From contig NC_018218.1 in assembly GCF_000219625.1 (NCBI RefSeq), positions 2,728,001-2,792,000 of the forward strand: a DNA stretch of 64,000 bases. The letters run 5' to 3'. Positions 1 through 10,780 of this stretch are shown piece by piece. A program made the translations under genes and the position numbers. The notes beneath the pieces are model-generated. The model had not been told where the DNA came from and did no database searches. It saw nothing but the letters and a program-made list of their open reading frames with translations. The stretch's first letter is position 1; every line of letters begins with the position of its first letter. The stretch is from Zymoseptoria tritici IPO323. Lineage: Eukaryota; Ascomycota; Dothideomycetes; Mycosphaerellales; Mycosphaerellaceae.

Positions 1-3000
1 ACGATGCTCACGCCAGTAAGCGTTGACAGCTTGACATCAAAGAATGTGGTTCCTTGTCGTTTCACATCTCCTTTGATCGCGCGGGGTCATTGGGCATAGA
101 GCCGTCATCATATTACAAGGAGCAAATGCCCTCGTGGATGATACAAGGATTGATCCAAAGGACGACTATGGTGATGTACTGACTCCTCATCAGCAACTCC
201 GCGGCCCATGTGACGAACATCGGGGTGCTCGCCTTCTGAAACTCGAGTCTTTGGGAGACTCTCGGAACGCCGCTGGCCAGAATATTGAGGCGCTGGCAAA
301 ATGCCGTTGAAGCATGCGCTCGTTCGTGCGTTTGCAACAAGGATCAAGCTTGGAAGAGCACCGAATCATTCGGTCGCGCAGCTCGAAGGCGTGGACCCCT
401 CAGGATTGACTCGTGGTGGCCAAGTGTATAGTCAGTGGTATCTCACCATTGAGCCAAGTGCGAACTCAAGCCGTCGCAACTCGTCAGTGGGAAAATGGCT
501 GGTGGGGGATGCGAGCGTGTGCTGCAGCCAAGAGTCACAGTTCATCAAAATGGTTGATGGGAGTGTAGTTCATGATTGCCTCGTTCGGTGTTCGCAGCGG
601 TCTTCCACAGCTTGGGGTAGCCGATGGCAGTGCACGCATGCGGCATAAGACATGTCGCGGACGCGACACGAGAGCAGCGCTCGAGTAATGAATGAGATGA
701 TATGACAATCAATCATGATTAGTCCGGGGCGGTACGGCACCTCATAGCCTCGCATAAGTACATCACAGCATGGTCTTGCAGAAAGAGGGTCTGTGTGAAG
801 AACCAAGATCGGATGCCAAATGATGTGATATAAGAGCGTGGCGTGCGGACCCATGAACTCTGTTTTCCGCTTCTTGATGAAATCTCCGTCCAGAATGCCA
901 TGGATCCGGAACAACCTAGCTAAGGTAGGTGCGGCTTTCACGAAGGAGTCGAATGTCTGGAGAGGCGTGCTGAAGCTCTTCTGCCTTACCTGTGTTTTGT
1001 CGAAACCTCACCTTGTCTTGAACAGCCGACCCTCGGCGTCACCGACCGCCGCAATGCTCAATGCACATGAAGTTCGTGCAGCACACAAGGCCCAGACTCG
1101 AGCCATGCGCCACAATCGCTTTTCTAGCACGCAACAGTGCATCGCGCGTTCGCAAGCGAGAACAACGCACGAAGTTTCGTGTCCTCGGCCACTAGCGATG
1201 TGTTTCCCAAATGGCGTTAAAGCGCGCTTTCGTTGGCGATCCAAGAAAGTCAGCGTACGAGAATTCATGGCTTGCGATCAACGCTTTGCTGCTCCTTCTT
1301 GGTTCAAAATCGTTCAGCGCACCTCCTACCTCATGGTCCGTGATGATGCTTCAGGGCCATGGGAGACGGCACGTAGGAGCTGGCACATATGGTCGACTCT
1401 CGACATGTGAGCATCTGTGGCAAACAGAATCGGGCAACTCGAAGCTGAAGTATGACCACTGATAAAATCCTTGTGATGGCCGAGGTCGAATGAATTTCGT
1501 CGCGCTGTCATGTCTTGACTCTAGACGGACGGTTTCAGGTTCAGGTTGTTGGAGTGGTCAGCGGACCAATTTTTGGAACTCTCTTTCATCCTTGCCGTCC
1601 CGTCAATGCTGGATCCCTCGAAGTTCCCCTGAGAGCACGCCTGGTTGGCCTTCTGTCAGACTCAGCTACCGATTAGATTTGACCCCTAGTGACCCTGTCA
1701 GTTTCAAACTTAAGCCTTTAGATGGCAGATCGCTGTTCATCATCAGCCGAGAGATGGAGTATACGAGAAAGGAGTCAGGACGGGTGTACATGTACTTCGA
1801 CTACTGAGCCAAAGCTCATGCATGCGTTGCCAGTAGTCAGTCAGACATCATCGCTACCATCTACGTGAAACCGCAAGATTTGACCACGCAAGCCCGAAGT
1901 GGAAGCTCTTCGGCTGATGTGGGGACCAACGTCAGACCCGACCTTCTCCATATAGCCACGCGACTCCAAGCGCGTCTCGAAGATTTGCCCGGAACTCTTA
2001 GTCGTGTCGTAGCGTGATCAAGATGGAGCAATGAAAATCTACGTTGACCGTCTCACAGGCTACAGCACTTGCCTAGGTACCCTCAAGCCTCATCTCGGTC
2101 AATTCGCTGCTCGCCGCAGCGGCGTTGCCACGGCATTATGGAGACAATTTCACACTGGATACGTCCGAGTGGACAGACGGCGCAAGGAGAAAGCAGCGTG
2201 ACGCTGGAGGACGATGACGCTGCAGCACTGCCGGCTTTGACGATGGCAGAGAATTTGCGTTTCACCCTCGCGTCTGTACACGCCGAACAGCCGATGGCAT
2301 GACCCGCCGAGCTGTTCACGGTCCAGGTGCTACAGCTGAAGTGTGACGGGCGGCTTCTGCAGTGCGTGCCGCAGGGACATCGGGGAGAGAAGGCAGTGTA
2401 CGCACTACTGTACGTATCGTGCCGCTCTCGAAGACTGGAACATTGATGTGCAGATGAAGCAAACAACTGTGCAACGACGGAGGATATGAGCTGCCACAAA
2501 TTTGGGCGCGTGTGCACCAAATGGAAGGGCGACTGGTGTGTACGGTAGGTGCACTCCTGTGTAGATCTTGAGAACAGAGTAGGTAGTTCTTCGGCCGACT
2601 AGCTGGAAGTGGTAAGAAGTGAATGAATAATGACCAGCGCCCGAATGCGAAGCGGGCGTCCGAAACCGAAAGCACCTCATCCTAGCATTGGCGCTCAAAG
2701 AGCTTGTCATCTAATTTTAAACCAAAAGACGCTTCGAGGACCTGCGATATGGGTACGATGCCTTGCGAATGCATCAAGGTTTCAATGTATTACACTGGCT
2801 GCAAAAGGTCGGGGCGAAACGGTATACTGGACGCGTCGGAGATGCACGCGGCGGCTGACGTCGAGAGGCTGTTTCTTGCAGTAGAGTGATCTCGAAGCGG
2901 TGCCAGAATCAGGACAGACTCGACAGAGGCTCGTCCACAGGCGACCGACGGTAGCGAGAGTCTGCAGTAGCCGGGATGGAGCAGGTAGCCCAAGTGAAAA

Positions 3001-3999
3001 TGACTGGCCGTCAGCTCGTCCGGGGGCTAGCTCCATGGCATCTAGCTGCATACGACAAGCAAGCGGGGCCTGGACACGGTGCCAGCTGGGCGTTGACCAC
3101 CGGTCACTTGTACTAGCATTGATTTCATCATCTCACCTCACGCGTTCTGGCGTGAGGGAGGGGAGTACGAGATGTGAGAGGCGAGCCTGCGAAAGCTCGG
3201 ACGACGCGGCCCACGCGAGGGCAAATGGCGGCCACAGTAGTGGTATGGAGCCGTGCCAATGTCTTACCGGTAGTGGTATTACTAAAGATGGGTCTGTGGG
3301 ATTACTACCCGTAGGACGTGTAGAATGATCAATTACATCTCAAATTGGGAATTCGAACGATTCTTGGGAACCGATACGCGGTGCTGTAATGAGAGTGATA
3401 CTGTATGTGTGCTGCCGTGATGTGAATCTGATGATGCGACATGGTGATGATGAGAGAGAGGAGGTGCAGCGGCAGCCAGCCACGGACGGCGACGGGACTG
3501 ATCTGCAGGAGCTGCGTAGCATCTCTCATGATACCAGTGCAGGTATTGATCATCCTCCCGGTGTCTCGCCTTGTCCGACGGAAAGAATGATACAGCACAG
3601 TACGTACATACAGCAGGCATCCGAGGTGGATGTCTCTGTCGTTTCGTCAACCTGCCTCGACTCCTTGTTGAATGGAGGAGGACGCTGTGGTATCCCATTG
3701 GATTTCCATTCATCGAGCTGGGTACGTATCTGATTCTGGTCTCAGGTACAGCCTGGGTGCGGTGCGGTACGGTACGCGGTACCTGAGAGCGCACAGCGTT
3801 TCCTCCATCGATGGTTATAACCCAGCCTTAGCGCCGTCGTGTCCAAGGATCTATCTGGCTGGCAGCCAGCGCGGGTCCAGGATGTTTCTGAACTTAATTC
3901 CCTGGAGTGGATCCCTGCCCTGTCCGCTTCCTTGGCTTGGCTGGTTGGCTCTCGCGTTTGTGAAGCCTGAATGAAGTGCTCGTCTCGCTTTCTCAGCCG
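1..3999. other. Gene-poor stretch, no gene recognised
   Basis: I see no gene here. All open frames are short (under about 190 codons), overlap one another on both strands, lack recognisable domains and show no convincing splice pattern. The base composition is ordinary and CA and TG dinucleotides are common, so this is not the RIP-type DNA seen after 33,700. One clear hairpin lies at 3136-3157. The region could be a large intergenic space, hold the end of a gene beyond the left edge, or contain a non-coding transcript; the sequence does not decide. Confidence 0.5.
3136..3157. repeat. Perfect 8-bp inverted repeat (hairpin)
   Basis: CCTCACGC at 3136-3143 and GCGTGAGG at 3150-3157 are perfect reverse complements around a 6-base loop. 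No gene is adjacent, so the role is unknown. Confidence 0.6.
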
Positions 4000-5687
4000 G
4001 ACTTCCTCTTCGCTGGTTCTCTTGTTCCTATTTCCCCCCCCTCCAACCGTCCGCAATGGAGCATTGAACAGGGTGCCATATCTTCCAGAGCTCCACTGGA
4101 TCCTTGCCCCGGCCCTCTCCTTGCCGTCTTCCCTAACGGTGACCACCCGAAGAGTCTTGCACCACGGAACCACGCTTGGTCACCCTCGACCTCGACCTCT
4201 CCCTTCTCCATCATCATAACGTCGACCTCTCCTCTTCGTTGACCGCAGAGCTCCTCGACGACACCTCCGACCGCCTCTACCTACCTCCCCATCCGATCGC
4301 CCTCATCTCCGCCGAGCACCGCCGAAATTCTCATCATCACCATCGACCGACTAGCATCGTCTCGTGCCTCACTCTCACGAACAGCATCATCACTCCTCTG
4401 TGTGGAGTCTGAAAGGTAAGAGCATCCCTATTCGTGGTCAAAGAGGAGAATTCCAGACGACAAGTTCAACCGGCCAAAAAGGAGGAACCGGCCAAAAAGG
4501 AGGAACAGTGGAAGGACCCCCGTGCCTGCCTGCCTCACTCATCATTCTACACTCCACGAAACCGAGAACCCGGACCGCGACCTGCATGCCGGCGAGGCTG
4601 CATTTCTGGGAAGGAAAGGCACAGCTTGGACATCACAAAGTTTGATGAGTATGCTCCACTTGAAGGAACATCTCACCGGCTTTCCCTGCTGCACACTTCG
4701 CATCCCCTATCCACACGAGGAAGATTACAACAAGCCATCACGGGCTCACGGCACGATTCTGCACGCATTGCTGGCATCGGCCACGTGTCTGAGCGTTCTA
4801 CATACTTTGGCATCAAATGCTGGTCCCCAAGGAAGTTGGATGGGCAATGCATTCCTCGCCCGGCTCGATCTCCCTGGCCAATTCCTCACGAAATTCTCTG
4901 CAACGCCACGAGTGATCGGAATCCACTCCTTGGAATCCCTCTCTGCACCGCTCGTGCTGGTGATCACCTTCATAGACTGACCAATCTGACAGTGTTCAAC
5001 GCGGCCGACCATCAGCATCTCACCCTGTCCAACAACTCGCGTCACTCCGGTTCGTTGAACCATCTCGGTACGTTGTCGAACACTTCCGATCTTGAAGCTC
5101 GACCATAGAGCTCCCTTGCCTTGGATCGTACATTCGCTGAACATTCCCCAGAATCTTTCACGGCCCGCCGGGATTCTGTCCAATCGTAGTGGAGGCGTTA
5201 GCTCGTTCTCTGCTCGCTTCCAAGGCACTTCTAGACGACCGAGAACAATCTGGAGCCTACGTCTGCCAACCGGCTTCTTCGCCGTGGCTTGCAAGGAGAC
5301 CGTTCGTTCTGAAAGGAGACGCGCACGTTCACACCCTCGCCTGTTCTAGTACATCACTGTAATTTAATTCTCAAGGTATGCACTGGGTCCTTACATCGAC
5401 CCATTGCGATGACGGCACGCGAACGAGCTAACAGGTTCCAGGCGCCTTTCGGCGATTTGTCTATAACACCCTCCCTGAACCAGAATTGGTCAAGGCTACT
5501 GTTCAAGACTGTCCACTCCTTTCGGTCAAACAACCAACTAATCACGATCATTACGACAAACAACATCCCACCCGGAACCACGCTATTTTAATACTCTCCG
5601 CCAGTCTGAAGCATTCGCTCACTACCTCACATCAATCCACCCGAACCGAAGCAATTCATCGATCCTGGATCTGGACCCACTCTCAAC
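4000..5687 (+). promoter_or_regulatory. Promoter and probable long 5' leader of the G1/S cyclin gene
   Basis: The 1.7 kb before the cyclin start is pyrimidine-rich on the plus strand, with a C run near 4036, and carries several short upstream ATG frames. There is a good donor sequence (AAAG/GTAAGAG) near 4416. A compact intron-like unit lies at about 5376-5441: donor GTATGC, a GCTAAC branch-like sequence, and an AG end. Long leaders with upstream frames and introns are common for fungal and yeast G1 cyclins. The exact transcription start and whether the introns are used cannot be seen. A 224-codon frame at 4434-5108 has no recognisable domain and is treated as leader. Confidence 0.4.
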
Positions 5688-6962
5688 ATGGCTTACCAAC
5701 ATCAACAACCACAGCCGATACAGGCGCCCAGGACTTTCCCGGCCTTCGGATACTGCGACTCATACTTTGTGGAGAGCCACGACGACGATGATGGCATGTA
5801 CGCACGTGCAGCTGCTGACCGTGAACGGGCTCGCAACATGGCCAAGCTACGGCAAAAGGCCTTTGGCGAGCAATTATCTCGTGCCACTGCTGAAGAGTAC
5901 CAAGAAGACATTCTCGATCACATGGAACACATGGAAGCCGAGACGATGCCTGATATTCAATCCATCGAAATCCAGACCGAGATTCAGTGGTTCATGAGGC
6001 CTTACTTGTTGGATTTTCTCCTCGAAGCTCATCACGCCTTTCAATTACTACCGGAGACTCTTCACCTCGCCGTCAACCTGCTCGATCGATACTGCTCGAG
6101 AAGAGTTGTCTACAAGCGTCACTACCAGCTCGTGGGATGTGCTGCTCTTCTCATCGCTGCCAAGTACGGCGATCGCAAAGAGCGAGTACCGACCATTCGC
6201 GAGCTGAAGTCAATGTGCTGCTCTCTGTACGATGACGATATGTTCACGCAGATGGAATGGCACGTTCTGCAGACTCTGAACTGGATCGTCGGTCACCCGA
6301 CCGTCACCAGCTTCCTTCAGTTGGCCTTGACTGAAGTGGCGTGCGATCCCGAGCTCGAGCACATGTCATGGTACATTTCCGAGCTGGCTTTGTACCACAA
6401 AGACTTCATTCCTGTGAGGCCGTCCGTCATGGCACGGTCATGCCTGGCACTTGCTCGCTGCATTCTCGGCCGACAGCAGTCTTGCTACGGTGACTGGTCC
6501 GCACACTACGATGCACAGGTAGTCCTCAACCTGTCCAACCATCTCGGCCACCCTTCTCAGGCACTACTCCGAAAGTACGCGTCGCCTCAGTTCTCATCGG
6601 CATCGACCACCATCGACATCTTCCTCCGGCATCAAGCGATGCTCAACAAGAGCGTATCGCAGGCACCTGCGAATGACGTGAATGCGATGGAAGTCGACAC
6701 CAACCCACCCGCTGCCACATATCTCACGCCGCAGACGCCGCAGAAAGCGGGCTTCACGACAGGATACGTCGGCATGCTGACGCCGCCCATCACACCTGAC
6801 AAGATGGTCATGAGCAACATGAGCTACGGCGGACCTCAACACATGCTGCAGCATACCGCTCAGTGTGATCCAACGCCGCCGTCAAGTGGTGACCACAACG
6901 GGATGAACACCTACTCATCTGTTCCACAACATTACATGCCTCAGCCACGGTTCGTCCAATAG
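5688..6962 (+). CDS. G1/S-specific cyclin (Cln/Puc1-like)
   Basis: A 424-residue protein without introns. Residues about 75-210 form a cyclin box. The order seen is a helix ending in RPYLLDFLLEAH, then the LAVNLLDRYCSRR segment, AALLIAAKYGDRKERVPTI, and WHVLQTLNW. A C-terminal cyclin fold follows to about residue 300. This arrangement matches fungal G1 cyclins of the Cln3/Puc1 type rather than B-type cyclins, since no destruction box is evident. Such cyclins activate the Cdc28/Cdc2 kinase to commit cells to division, in the nucleus and cytoplasm. The tail (about 325-424) is low-complexity and rich in Thr-Pro sites, including LTPPITPDK. This is typical of CDK phosphorylation and turnover signals, though that role is inferred. 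The start MAYQHQQPQ is the first ATG in frame after an in-frame stop. The long leader suggests translational control. Confidence 0.88.
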   Translation: MAYQHQQPQPIQAPRTFPAFGYCDSYFVESHDDDDGMYARAAADRERARNMAKLRQKAFGEQLSRATAEEYQEDILDHMEHMEAETMPDIQSIEIQTEIQWFMRPYLLDFLLEAHHAFQLLPETLHLAVNLLDRYCSRRVVYKRHYQLVGCAALLIAAKYGDRKERVPTIRELKSMCCSLYDDDMFTQMEWHVLQTLNWIVGHPTVTSFLQLALTEVACDPELEHMSWYISELALYHKDFIPVRPSVMARSCLALARCILGRQQSCYGDWSAHYDAQVVLNLSNHLGHPSQALLRKYASPQFSSASTTIDIFLRHQAMLNKSVSQAPANDVNAMEVDTNPPAATYLTPQTPQKAGFTTGYVGMLTPPITPDKMVMSNMSYGGPQHMLQHTAQCDPTPPSSGDHNGMNTYSSVPQHYMPQPRFVQ

Positions 6963-7642
6963 CGGCAGTGGACTGCGGCATCATACTACGCCGCGGCTGC
7001 TTCATTGCATGCCGCGAATCACCTTGTTTGCCCTCCCGGCGGCTCCATTGTAACAACAATGTACGAGCGGCGAGGCATTTTCTTCGTTACAGCATTCAGC
7101 AAGCGTTGCATTTTCTTTTATTTTCTTTCTTTGTTATATGCCGGAGCATGCCTCGCGGAGCTCGAGATTCGGACATCAGAGCGTGTGAAGGCAGGAAAAT
7201 CCTGCGAGATGTGTATCGAGAGGAAGAGAGAGAGGGGAGAGACACTTTATGTGGGGGTGTGAAGAAGACGGCCCAAAAAAGCACAAGCATATTTTATCGA
7301 ATGGGATATCAGAATGGAATCGGGAATGGACCGTCAAGAAGAATGGAAAGAGAACAAAACAAAGCACATTCGCTCGGATGGAAATCAGCGATGGCACTGT
7401 GCGGAATGGACTTTCGAGTCCTGTCGTTTTGATATTTGCTCGAGCGACAGTGGAGATACCCCCAATACAAATGTTGATAACATCGGCAGCATCTCCGTTT
7501 CACTTTCAGATGATCGTGCAGATAGACGCACATGATGTGGCTCGTCGCAAAAACATACAGTCGTGCATGAGTCTCGAATATGATCCCTGGCCGTGCCACA
7601 ATGGACAATGACGAGGTTGGACGACAAGCCCCTATGCAAGAA

Positions 7643-7660
7643 GACGGAGATCACTCCGTC
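7643..7660. repeat. Hairpin, 7-bp perfect stem
   Basis: GACGGAG and CTCCGTC are perfect reverse complements around the loop ATCA, about 175 bp before the UTP4 start. If transcribed it would form an RNA stem in the UTP4 leader. Confidence 0.55.
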
Positions 7661-7676
7661 TTTCTCAGGGCCTCAA

Positions 7677-7697
7677 GGTTTAAGCGAAAGCTTAACC
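7677..7697. repeat. Hairpin with GAAA loop
   Basis: GGTTTAAGC pairs with GCTTAACC, with one unpaired T, around GAAA, a GNRA-type tetraloop. It lies 16 bases after the previous hairpin and 139 bp before the UTP4 start. Confidence 0.55.
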
Positions 7698-7835
7698 TCT
7701 TCGGAGCGAGAGTTTAGCCGTCGACCGAAATTTTTGGAGAACCGTCGATTGTGAAGCTCTTTGGAGATAGCTCTCAAGCAACTCATTACCCTTCACCACC
7801 ATGTCCTGGCCTGCGATGGGCTGACCTGCGACTCT

Positions 7836-10535
7836 ATGGATATCCACCGATCACGTTTCGTGCCATACCCGACACCAGGCGTCAACGCCGTCGCCTTTTC
7901 TCGATCCAGCGATGTCGATTTACCCAAAGGAATACCGCAGCCGCCGCTGAAACTCGCCCTCGGACGCCAGAATGGCGACATTGAGATTTGGAATCCTCAG
8001 CAAGGGAAATGGGTTCAAGAGACGGTGCTTTCGGGGGATGAGAATTCGGTAGACGGACTGCTATGGACTCGTGAAGCGGACGAGAGGGATGGGGAAGGAA
8101 ACGTTCTGTTGGGACAATATCGCCTGTTCAGTATTGCGACTTCGCCGACTGTCACAGAGTGGGATCTGGCTGTGGGTGCGCCGAAAAGGAAGTCGACCGG
8201 CAACTTCACCCAAGTCTGGTGTTTTGCCGCGCAGCCTCATGGGTCTGATGGTAGCTCACCTCAACGATCTCCGGACTTGGTCGCTGGCACGATCGATGGT
8301 GCGATTGTCTTGCTCTCCACGGAGGATGGGGATCTTCAATTCAAGCGCTTCCTCGCTCGCGTGTCCAGCCGGAAACCCAAGTGTCTGAGCATCGCATATC
8401 AGACTCGTGAGCGAGTGATTGCTGGCTTCGACGACAGCAGTATCAAGGTTTTGAACGCTCAGAATGGTGCGATTATCAGGACGATGAGCGTTGGCGTTGG
8501 CATTCCTGGTGCTCCGAAAAACAGCATGGTGTGGCAGGTGAAATGCTTGCCGAATGGTGACATTATATCTGGGGACTCGAACGGCGATGTCCTCTTCTGG
8601 AGCGGCCGATCATATTCTCTGACGCAACGAGTTGGTGGAAACAAGTCAGAGGCTCTGGACCTTGTGACCAGCGCGGACGGAAAGACCATTTTCAAAGGGA
8701 GCTTGGACGGGAGGATTACAGTTTTGCGGCACACGACCAACCCCACAGGACGTCAAGCATGGGCTAAGAGCCATCATCGAAAGATTCACGGTGGTGAGGT
8801 CAAGACGATGACTGCGTTTGATGGCAAGGGCATGAGCGTGGTCGTGACTGGAGGGAGTGACAAGACTGCTGTGGTGACCCCACTCCGCGAATATGGAAAG
8901 GAGCAAGGCTGCAGTTTGAACAGTCTGCCACAACAATCTCCGGTGAGCAGCGCTCGTCAGGCGAGACTGCTGGTTAGTTGGTGGAACAAGACCATTAGCA
9001 TCTGGAGGATCGCTCGTCGTCAGTCTGTTGAGCTCTCGCCAGAGCAGCATGCACCGCGGAAGTTGGTCGCACAGCTGCAATTGGACGTGCATCAAAGCAT
9101 CTCTAGCGTTGCCATCTCCGACGACGGCAAATTGCTCGCTGCGTGCACCGACACGGAGGTCAAGATCTTCCAACTTCGGAAGCGGTCAGATGCAGATGCT
9201 CTTGCAATTCGCAAGCTGGAGGTTCCGGATGATATGGGATCTTTAGGAGCACGACTCGTGCAATTCTCACCGGATGGTAAATGGCTTGCTGCTGTCACGC
9301 CTGACAATGAGGTGCAAGTCGCTCGCATCGAATCTATTCCCGGCAAACCAAGACAGATTCAGATTTTGAACAAGCTGGTCGAGCTGGAACGCCAATCTCG
9401 CTCAGATTCTCTGCAAAGTGGCTTCAAGCAGTACGAGCGCACAGTCTGCCGAATCAGCTTCTCAACCGACAGCGCCGTGTTGGTGACAGCCGATCTCGCC
9501 GGCTATCTCGACTCTTGGGTCCTCGAAGGCCACGAAGACCTCACCGCGCCCGCTGTGGACATTATCCCGAACAAATCCGCGAATCCTGACCCCGCCGCCT
9601 CTTCAGAAGACGACGACAGCTCCGACGACGATGAAGAGGATTACACTTTCTACGGCCAGCACTGGGCAGCCAACCCTTCCGCCCATCTCCTACCTCAACT
9701 CCCCTCTTTCCCCCTCGTCCTCTCCTTCCGTCCGTCTCCGACCACAGATCCCGTGCACGTCAACGGCAATCCTGGCGTCCACTCGACTCGTCACAACCCT
9801 CACGCTCGCTCTCGCGCTCTCCCTCCCGGGCCACACCACCTCTGGATCCTGACTTCAACCCATGAAATGTATGAGCTCGACGTTCTGGCCGGAAAATTGA
9901 CGGACTGGAGTCGCGCAAACCCCACCTCGGTCCTCCCCGAGGACTTCACAAAGCTCAAAGACCGGGCTATGGGCGTCGTGTGGGACGTGAGTCCCGCCGG
10001 CGCAGAGAGGAAACGTGAACGAGTCTGGGTCTACGGCAGCTCATGGGTGTGCATGTTGAACGTGGGCGGCGATCTGGCACCTCTGGTTGGTGGAGCAAAG
10101 AGGAGGAGGATGAGTGAAGGACGGATGATTCTGCCTGTTGGGAAGAAATTGAAAGGAACGAGTGGAGCGGGACCCAAGATGCCAGAGATATACCGAGAAG
10201 GAATGCCTAGCGCTGTGAGGAGAATTGATGGTGCGAAGAGTGAGGACGTTTTGCTGGATGGGCGAGCTGAGAAGGTCGAGGAGGACATGGAGGACGACGA
10301 AGAAGGTGAGACGAGGCTGAGATTGATGAGGATGGAGAGTGGAGGAGAGGACTCGCAGCAGTTGGTGACGGCCGAGGGAGGCAAGGCGGAAAGGAAATGG
10401 TGGGTCACGTTCAAGTACCGGTATATCTTAGGCATGGTGCCGCTTGCCGATGTCGAGGAGGCTGAAGATGGAGAGAAGGCAGTCGAGGTGGTGTTGGTAG
10501 AGAGGCCGTTATGGGAGGCCGAAGAGACGAAGTAG
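7836..10535 (+). CDS. UTP4: U3 snoRNA-associated protein Utp4 (cirhin homologue)
   Basis: An 899-residue WD40 protein of the t-UTP/UtpA subcomplex of the small-subunit processome. That complex acts in the nucleolus on pre-18S rRNA and links rDNA transcription to processing. The N-terminus MDIHRSRFVPYPTPGVNAVAF is the hallmark start of this family, so the ATG at 7836 is preferred to one 25 codons upstream. WD-type repeats run through most of the protein, with units ending in patterns such as GDIEIWN, GDVLFWS and GYLDSWV, and conform to the usual tandem-propeller design. An acidic low-complexity insert (SSEDDDSSDDDEEDYTF) sits near residues 588-605. A charged region follows around 745-865, before a final conserved stretch. 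No intron is needed. It converges on the SUR7-family gene, with stops 245 bp apart. Confidence 0.92.
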   Translation: MDIHRSRFVPYPTPGVNAVAFSRSSDVDLPKGIPQPPLKLALGRQNGDIEIWNPQQGKWVQETVLSGDENSVDGLLWTREADERDGEGNVLLGQYRLFSIATSPTVTEWDLAVGAPKRKSTGNFTQVWCFAAQPHGSDGSSPQRSPDLVAGTIDGAIVLLSTEDGDLQFKRFLARVSSRKPKCLSIAYQTRERVIAGFDDSSIKVLNAQNGAIIRTMSVGVGIPGAPKNSMVWQVKCLPNGDIISGDSNGDVLFWSGRSYSLTQRVGGNKSEALDLVTSADGKTIFKGSLDGRITVLRHTTNPTGRQAWAKSHHRKIHGGEVKTMTAFDGKGMSVVVTGGSDKTAVVTPLREYGKEQGCSLNSLPQQSPVSSARQARLLVSWWNKTISIWRIARRQSVELSPEQHAPRKLVAQLQLDVHQSISSVAISDDGKLLAACTDTEVKIFQLRKRSDADALAIRKLEVPDDMGSLGARLVQFSPDGKWLAAVTPDNEVQVARIESIPGKPRQIQILNKLVELERQSRSDSLQSGFKQYERTVCRISFSTDSAVLVTADLAGYLDSWVLEGHEDLTAPAVDIIPNKSANPDPAASSEDDDSSDDDEEDYTFYGQHWAANPSAHLLPQLPSFPLVLSFRPSPTTDPVHVNGNPGVHSTRHNPHARSRALPPGPHHLWILTSTHEMYELDVLAGKLTDWSRANPTSVLPEDFTKLKDRAMGVVWDVSPAGAERKRERVWVYGSSWVCMLNVGGDLAPLVGGAKRRRMSEGRMILPVGKKLKGTSGAGPKMPEIYREGMPSAVRRIDGAKSEDVLLDGRAEKVEEDMEDDEEGETRLRLMRMESGGEDSQQLVTAEGGKAERKWWVTFKYRYILGMVPLADVEEAEDGEKAVEVVLVERPLWEAEETK

Positions 10536-10780
10536 TCTATGTATGAACGAAGGAAAGTATGAATTCAGCATATTGCACAAAAGTCCCACTTGGTATTGGA
10601 TATTTGATCTGTCGTAGTATCATCATATGCAGTACATGCCCTCGGTCGTCATCACGGCACCGTGTGCCTTTCTATCAATCGCTTGCCACTCCAACCCAGA
10701 TAAAACGCCGTCGCTATGCATCCCAAAGGTCAATCTAGACCTCGCCGCTAGACAAGCGACCCACTCCTTCATCATCGCTC

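Larger units (their letters stand above)
6963..7835. other. Intergenic region between cyclin and UTP4
   Basis: This holds the cyclin 3' end, with a T-rich stretch at 7107-7138, and the promoter of the next gene. Overlapping short frames on both strands look like chance. Two hairpins lie close together at 7643-7697 and are listed separately. Confidence 0.5.

Noticed and set aside
838..1410. A 190-codon plus-strand frame in the left region
   Set aside because: Composition is not protein-like, several frames overlap it, and there is no motif or splice context.
4434..5108. A 224-codon plus-strand frame before the cyclin
   Set aside because: No domain, overlapping frames on both strands, and it lies in a region with intron-like signals; more likely leader sequence.
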